Assembly (NCBI RefSeq): GCF_000688295.1
Contig: NZ_JHZF01000011.1
Span: 248,001-312,000, forward strand
DNA length: 64,000 nt
Direction: 5' to 3'
DNA from: Pseudooceanicola nanhaiensis DSM 18065
GTDB taxonomy: Bacteria > Pseudomonadota > Alphaproteobacteria > Rhodobacterales > Rhodobacteraceae
Shown in pieces: positions 59,687-64,000 of the stretch. How positions within the stretch are numbered: position 1 is the first letter of the stretch; the number at the start of each line of letters is the position of its first letter. Made by a program: the position numbers and the translations under genes. Under the pieces are notes generated by a model. The model did no database searches and was not told where the DNA came from. It was given only the letters and a program-made list of their open reading frames with translations.

Positions 59687-61585
59687 TCACTTGGCCCATT
59701 CCCAGGGCCGCGTGTAGGTCCCGAGCAGAGCCTCCACCGCGGCCTCGTCCGCGCCGTCCGTCTTGGCGAGCTGCGCGGTCAGCCCGCGTTGCTTGTCGTC
59801 CACCACCGCGACCACATGCGTCGGCACGCCGGCCTCGGCGAGCGCCGCGTCGTAGACACGGGCGATCGCCATCTTCCGCAGGTCGGGCTTGAACACCTTG
59901 CCGACGGCGGTCTTCGGCAGCTCGTCCATGATCTCGATGTGCTTCGGATGCGCCGCCCGCTCGTGGATGTGGCGCTGCGCATGGGTTTCAAGCTCGTCCA
60001 CCGTCACGCTGGCGCCGGCCACCAGCTCGACGTAGACGCAAGGCAGTTCGCCCGCGCGCGCGTCGGGCTGGCCGATGGCTCCGGCGAAGGCGACGGCGGG
60101 GTGGGCCAGCATCGCCTCCTCGATCTCGGCGGGGTCGATGTTGTGACCCCCGCGGATGATCAGGTCCTTCGCGCGGCCGGTGATGAAGATATACCCGTCC
60201 GCGTCGATCCGGCCCAGGTCGCCCGTCCGCAGGAACGCCCGGTTCTCGCCCGGCACATGGTGATAGAGGTCACGGTTCTTCGCGTCCTCGGTATAGGTCG
60301 CGCCATCCAGCACGCCGGGGTTCGAGACGCAGATCTCGCCGACCTCGTCCGTGCCGCATTCGCGCAGCTCCTTCGAGGTGTGGTCGAAGATCCGCACGTC
60401 CGTATAGGGGAAGGCGACGCCGACCGAGCCGATCTTCTTCTCGCCGTCCGAGGGATTGCAGGAGACGAGGCAGGTCGCCTCGGTCAGGCCGTAGCCCTCG
60501 ATGATCTCGATCCCGGCGGCGCTCTCGAACCGGTGGAACAGCTCGCGCGGCAGCGGTGCGGAGCCCGAGAAGGCGGTCTGCACCGTCGACACATCGGCAT
60601 CCACGGGGCGCTGCATCAGCGCCGAGATGGCGGTCGGCACGGTGATGATGAAGGTGATCTTCCACCGCTCGCAGAGCTTCCAGAAATTGTCGAACACGCC
60701 CTCGCCGCGATAGCCCGCGGGCGTCGGGAAGACCACGTGCGCGCCCGAGGTCACGCAGGCCATCAGGATCACGTGGCAGGCAAAGACGTGGAACAGCGGC
60801 AACGGGCAGATGATGTTGTCGTTCTCTGTATAGAGCAGCGTGTGGCACACCCAGCCGTTGTAGATGATGCCCGAATACTTGTGCTGCGCCACCTTCGGCA
60901 TGCCCGTCGTGCCGCCGGTGTGGAAATAGCAGGCGACCCGGTCGCCCTTGCTGTCCTCGAAGGCGAGCGTCCCGGGCTGGCGCGCCAGCTCGGCGTTGAA
61001 ATCCTTGACGTCGGCGTGGTGCTTGCCGGGAACCTTGGGCCGGATGAAGGGCACGATCCAGCTTTTCGGCGGGGTCAGATAGCGGTTCAGGTCCACCGTC
61101 AGAATCGTCTTCACGTTCGGCGCGTGGCGCACCGCCTCGGCGGTCTTCTGGGCCACGTCGGTCTTCGGGAAGTTCTTCAGCGTGACGACGACCTTGGCAT
61201 TGGTCTCGCGCAGGATGGCGCCGATCTGTTCGGGTTCGAGCAGCGGGTTGATCGGGTTCACGATCCCCGCGATCGCGCCGCCCAGCGTCGCCAGCACCGT
61301 CTCGGTCGCGTTCGGCAGCACCAGCGCCACCACATCGGTCTCGCCGATCCCGAGCGACCGGAAGAGGTTCGCGGCCTGGCAGGTCTTGGCGTGCAGCTCG
61401 CCCCAGGTCAGCGTCTCGGCCTTGTCGGTCGGCCCGGATTCGAGCTGGAAGCTGACGGCGTTGTGCGACGGGAACTTCGTTGCGGTCCGTTCGAGCAGCT
61501 GGTTGAGCGTGACCGGCAGGTCGCGCTCGGCCCAGGGCATTTCGTTCTGAAGCGCAAGCGCGTCGGCGCGTCCGGTGAATGGCAC
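59687..61585 (-). CDS. Acyl-CoA synthetase (FadD-like, AMP-forming)
   Basis: A 632-residue adenylate-forming ligase. The AMP-binding P-loop is YFHTGGTTGMPKVAQH, the adenine motif is EGYGLTEATCL, the hinge is RTGDLGRIDADGYIFITGRAKDLIIRGGHNIDPAEIEE, and the catalytic lysine lies in PKTAVGKVFKPDLRK. It should activate a fatty or related acid to the CoA thioester. AGGATA precedes the ATG. Position beside a CYP153-like P450 suggests use of oxidised alkyl chains; the acid itself is not determined. Confidence 0.88.
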   Translation of the reverse strand: MPFTGRADALALQNEMPWAERDLPVTLNQLLERTATKFPSHNAVSFQLESGPTDKAETLTWGELHAKTCQAANLFRSLGIGETDVVALVLPNATETVLATLGGAIAGIVNPINPLLEPEQIGAILRETNAKVVVTLKNFPKTDVAQKTAEAVRHAPNVKTILTVDLNRYLTPPKSWIVPFIRPKVPGKHHADVKDFNAELARQPGTLAFEDSKGDRVACYFHTGGTTGMPKVAQHKYSGIIYNGWVCHTLLYTENDNIICPLPLFHVFACHVILMACVTSGAHVVFPTPAGYRGEGVFDNFWKLCERWKITFIITVPTAISALMQRPVDADVSTVQTAFSGSAPLPRELFHRFESAAGIEIIEGYGLTEATCLVSCNPSDGEKKIGSVGVAFPYTDVRIFDHTSKELRECGTDEVGEICVSNPGVLDGATYTEDAKNRDLYHHVPGENRAFLRTGDLGRIDADGYIFITGRAKDLIIRGGHNIDPAEIEEAMLAHPAVAFAGAIGQPDARAGELPCVYVELVAGASVTVDELETHAQRHIHERAAHPKHIEIMDELPKTAVGKVFKPDLRKMAIARVYDAALAEAGVPTHVVAVVDDKQRGLTAQLAKTDGADEAAVEALLGTYTRPWEWAK

Positions 61586-61835
61586 GGATATCCTCCCCTA
61601 TGTCCGTTTTCCCGCTATGCGGGATTTTCGGAAAGATGCGCGGTAAGCGGGTGCGATTGCAAGAATTACGCAGCGGCGGTCCGCCGACGCCGGGGCAGCT
61701 GTGCGGCCGCGGCACGTCCGGCGCCAGCGATGTGAATTCGGGCGCCGGTCGGGCGTATCGGCGCGGGATCGCGCTAGTCTGGCCGCACCGGCGTCACGCG
61801 CCGACAGGATGCGCCAGCGAGAAGGACCGTGCGGG

Positions 61836-62444
61836 ATGACGGAATATCTGACGATCAGGACGGCCCCCAACCGGGCGGCCGGGGTGGGCGAGGCGCTGCG
61901 CAGCGCGCGGCTCGCCGGCGGGCAGGCGCGGGCGCTCGGGCTCTTTGCGCCGCAGATCGGGGCCAGCGTGAACACGATCTTCGCCATCGTTTCCGGCGCG
62001 TCAGAGGCGCTCGGACAGGCCGGAGACGAGATCGCCGTGATGGCGGATGTCGCCACGGTCGACCGGCAGCCGGTCGAGCCCGCCTCGGAACGCAACCTGG
62101 ACCTGCTCGAGGACAGTCCGGCCATGTTCACGAACCGCTGGTTCCACGTCCGTTCGGATCGCGCGGCGGATTTCGAGGCGGCGACCGTCCCGGTCTGGGA
62201 CGGGTTCGAGACCGACACCAAGTGCAAGGTGATCGGCCTCTGGCACGCGCCGCCGCAGGACGGGGTGACGCGCTACCTGCTGGTGGCGAAATACGACGAT
62301 CTCGCGGCGTGGTCGGCCTCGCGCTACTTCAACCTCGCGCCGGGCAGCCGGAAACCCGAATGGGCCGAGAGCTTCGCGCGCCGCCGGGATTACATGACCG
62401 ACACCTCGGTGATCGCGACGCGCTGCCTCGGCGGCAGCGCCTGA
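61836..62444 (+). CDS. Hypothetical protein with two ferredoxin-like (NIPSNAP/ABM-type) halves
   Basis: A 202-residue cytoplasmic protein. Both halves share a pattern of a first strand (YLTIRTAPNRAAG / WFHVRSDRAADFE), a helix, and a later strand pair (ARALGLFAPQIG / CKVIGLWHAPPQDG ... YLLVAKYDDLAAW), as in dimeric alpha-beta barrel proteins such as NIPSNAP. No catalytic residues are evident. GAAGGA lies ahead of the ATG. It converges on a Crp/Fnr gene with a six-base gap. Function unknown. Confidence 0.7.
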   Translation: MTEYLTIRTAPNRAAGVGEALRSARLAGGQARALGLFAPQIGASVNTIFAIVSGASEALGQAGDEIAVMADVATVDRQPVEPASERNLDLLEDSPAMFTNRWFHVRSDRAADFEAATVPVWDGFETDTKCKVIGLWHAPPQDGVTRYLLVAKYDDLAAWSASRYFNLAPGSRKPEWAESFARRRDYMTDTSVIATRCLGGSA

Positions 62445-62450
62445 GCCGGA

Positions 62451-63182
62451 TCAGCGCCGGACCCGCACCACTTCGAGGTAGCCCGGGTCGAAATGCGACA
62501 TCTTCTTCAGCCGCTCGGGGTCGGGCAGGTGGACGTGGCCGCGTTCCCATTCCAGAAGCCCCGCCGCCCGCAGCTCCTGCACCGAGCGGTTCACGTGGGT
62601 GCGCGAGAAGCCGAAGATCCGGGCGAGGTCCTTCTGTTCGAGCCCCATCGGGAAGCCGTCGTCCTTCACGAAGCCGATCATCCCGTAGCGGGTGTGCAGC
62701 TCGCAGAGCATGTGGCCGATCCGTTCCTTCGCGCGGAGGGTGGCCGCGGCGGTCAGCCAGGCGCGGCTGATCTTGGCGTCGACGAGCGAGAGCATCCACA
62801 GAAGCCGCGTCAGGTGCGGGAAGCGATCGGTGATCTCGACCAGATGCTCGCGCTTGACGAACTGCACCTTGCAGGCGCCCTGGGCGATCACCGCGTGGTC
62901 CAGCTGCTCCAGCACGAAGGCGTGCAGATCGACGAAATCGCCGGGAATGTGCAGCGCCGAGACGATGGGCTCGGGCTTGTGCGTGGCCTGCGAGCGCAGG
63001 GCCATGCCGCCGACGACCAGGCAGCTTTCGTCGGGCGTGGGCCCCTGCGCGATGATCGTCTCGCCATGCATGAAGGTCACCGACCGCACCGGAAGCGCGG
63101 CAAGGGCATCGAGTTCCTCCGGCATGAGCGAATCCCGCTTGCCGAGGACCAGTGAAAGCAGTTCGGAGGTGGTGGTTGACAT
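62451..63182 (-). CDS. Crp/Fnr family transcriptional regulator
   Basis: A 243-residue regulator. The cyclic-nucleotide-binding-like domain covers about 20-140 and the C-terminal winged helix has QKDLARIFGFSRTHVNRSVQELRAAGLLEWERGHVHLPD. There is no N-terminal Cys cluster, so it is not an oxygen-sensing FNR; the ligand is unknown. The start at MSTTTSELL has no ribosome-binding site. TTGACA (minus strand, 63215-63220) with AGAAAA complement at 63192-63197, 17 bases apart, places transcription close to the start codon. Confidence 0.82.
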   Translation of the reverse strand: MSTTTSELLSLVLGKRDSLMPEELDALAALPVRSVTFMHGETIIAQGPTPDESCLVVGGMALRSQATHKPEPIVSALHIPGDFVDLHAFVLEQLDHAVIAQGACKVQFVKREHLVEITDRFPHLTRLLWMLSLVDAKISRAWLTAAATLRAKERIGHMLCELHTRYGMIGFVKDDGFPMGLEQKDLARIFGFSRTHVNRSVQELRAAGLLEWERGHVHLPDPERLKKMSHFDPGYLEVVRVRR

Positions 63183-63309
63183 CGTTTCGGCAGAAAAAGC
63201 CGTGGCTTGCGAGCTGTCAACCCCGTCCCGCCCGGTTTCGCCCGACGGTGACGCATCGGCTTTTCCGCCCGAACGACGCATGGAGCCTGCAAAGGAAGGG
63301 AACCATGCC

Positions 63310-63999
63310 CTAAGGCGCGGCGGAATCGGGGCTCAGGAAGGTCCGGAAGACCAGCTGGCCTGCCTTTACGTCATGGCTGTCCCTGAGCTTCGGCAGGCGC
63401 GAAACGAGCGGGTCGAGCCAGCGATACCGCCTCAGCATCCGCGCCGCGTCGCCCCAGACGCCGTCGCGGTCGCGGCTGCGATAGGCCGCGAAGGCGTGGT
63501 CGATCTCGGGCCGCGGGCCGCCCGCCACGTCGAAGCAGGAATGTGCGAAGAGCAGCAGGTCCATCGCCTTGGCCCGGCGCAGCTCGCGCGTGGCGCCGAA
63601 CCGTTCGAAATCGATGAAGGCGATCCGTGTCCCGTCCCACATCATGTCGCGGAGCGAGGGGCGCCCGTGGGCCACGTCGGCGTCATGCAGGCTGTGCAGC
63701 GCCTCGGCCCCGGCGCTCAGCGCCCGGTCGCGTTCCTCGCGCGGCGCGTCGCCCGCCAGCACCTGCGACAGCGGCGTGCCGGCATCGCGCACGACCAGGT
63801 AATCCGGCCCCTCGTCGACGCAATCGGCAACCGGCAGGCCTCGCCCCGCCAGCGCGTGATAGGCGTTGCGTTCGCGTTCCAGTGCCAGCGCCGGATCGCC
63901 CTTCTGGATGCGCCACCGCATCGACAGCGTCTCGGGGTGCTTCACCCAATAGGTCGTCCCGTCGAGCTCGATGCGCTGGATGCGCGCCTCCTCCGCGGA
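63310..63999 (-). CDS. Kinase-like (BUD32/lipopolysaccharide kinase-type) protein, 5' end outside window
   Basis: About 229 residues are visible, open to the window edge. The sequence has a kinase-like layout: a lysine in TTYWVKHPE, GLPVADCVDEGPDYLVVRDAG as the hinge, and a catalytic-loop-like VAHGRPSLRDMMWD followed by IAFIDFERFG, where Asp takes the metal-binding place. Similar proteins are small phosphotransferases acting on lipopolysaccharide sugars or tRNA-modifying complexes. The catalytic loop HGRPSLRDMM departs from HxDLxxxN, so activity is uncertain. The N-terminus is missing. Confidence 0.7.
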   Translation of the reverse strand, partial: SAEEARIQRIELDGTTYWVKHPETLSMRWRIQKGDPALALERERNAYHALAGRGLPVADCVDEGPDYLVVRDAGTPLSQVLAGDAPREERDRALSAGAEALHSLHDADVAHGRPSLRDMMWDGTRIAFIDFERFGATRELRRAKAMDLLLFAHSCFDVAGGPRPEIDHAFAAYRSRDRDGVWGDAARMLRRYRWLDPLVSRLPKLRDSHDVKAGQLVFRTFLSPDSAAP

Positions 64000-64000
64000 T

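Noticed and set aside
1..64000. CRISPR arrays, insertion sequences, prophage or integrative elements
   Set aside because: No regularly spaced repeats, transposase or integrase motifs, or att-like duplications at the two tRNA genes were found on reading both strands.

Overview
The window looks like chromosomal DNA of a high-GC alphaproteobacterium, most likely a member of the Rhodobacteraceae. The evidence is the very high G+C with long antisense shadow frames, a tRNA-His without an encoded G-1 and with A73, a GTTC-N7-GTTC SOS box, an alphaproteobacterial-style sigma-32 promoter before rpoH, the gene order helicase - S4 protein - 7Fe ferredoxin - carD, and several small families typical of this group. 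No insertion sequence, prophage or CRISPR array was seen. All assignments come from reading sequence and recalling families; no database search was run.

Bases 1-11.8 kb: a truncated suhB-like gene faces, across a repeat-rich gap, a nitrogen-metabolism block. On the minus strand is an overlapping glxB-glxC-glxD-glnT set (equivalently N-methylglutamate synthase mgsABC plus gamma-glutamylmethylamide/glutamine synthetase), preceded by a PAS-AAA+-Fis regulator that lacks the sigma-54 contact loop. Divergent from it is a cyanate operon (cynABD transporter, cynS cyanase and an NTF2-like gene) with large perfect hairpins at its gene junctions. Bases 11.8-17.2 kb hold three capsule genes (kpsC, an outer-membrane export lipoprotein, kpsS) and a ChaC-type gene.

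Bases 17.4-25.3 kb: riboflavin operon ribE - unknown - ribB(A) - ribH - nusB, then a poorly populated region with small membrane or secreted proteins, a candidate structured RNA, a decayed SnoaL-like gene, a periplasmic ClpP-like protein with a coiled-coil membrane partner, and SOS-controlled mmcB. Bases 25.6-34 kb: tRNA-His, a glycosyltransferase, rluD-type pseudouridine synthase, rpoH, a sulfotransferase and oligoendopeptidase F. Bases 34-42 kb: a fumarylacetoacetase-family gene, a paoABC-type molybdenum aldehyde oxidase with a divergent TetR regulator and a clear operator, a GFA-family protein, a lipase-like hydrolase and an SCP2 protein.

Bases 42-55 kb are mainly housekeeping: Suv3-like helicase, hslR, fdxA, carD, pyrD chain, periplasmic nucleotidase, an MsbA-like ABC exporter, murA and tRNA-Thr. 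Bases 55-64 kb carry oxidative and lipid functions: an HI0933-type flavoprotein, a glyoxalase/HxlR divergent pair, a CYP153-type P450 next to a long-chain acyl-CoA synthetase, a Crp/Fnr regulator and a truncated kinase-like gene. The plainest functional groupings are nitrogen scavenging (C1 amines and cyanate), flavin supply, surface polysaccharide, and oxidation of aldehydes and alkyl chains.
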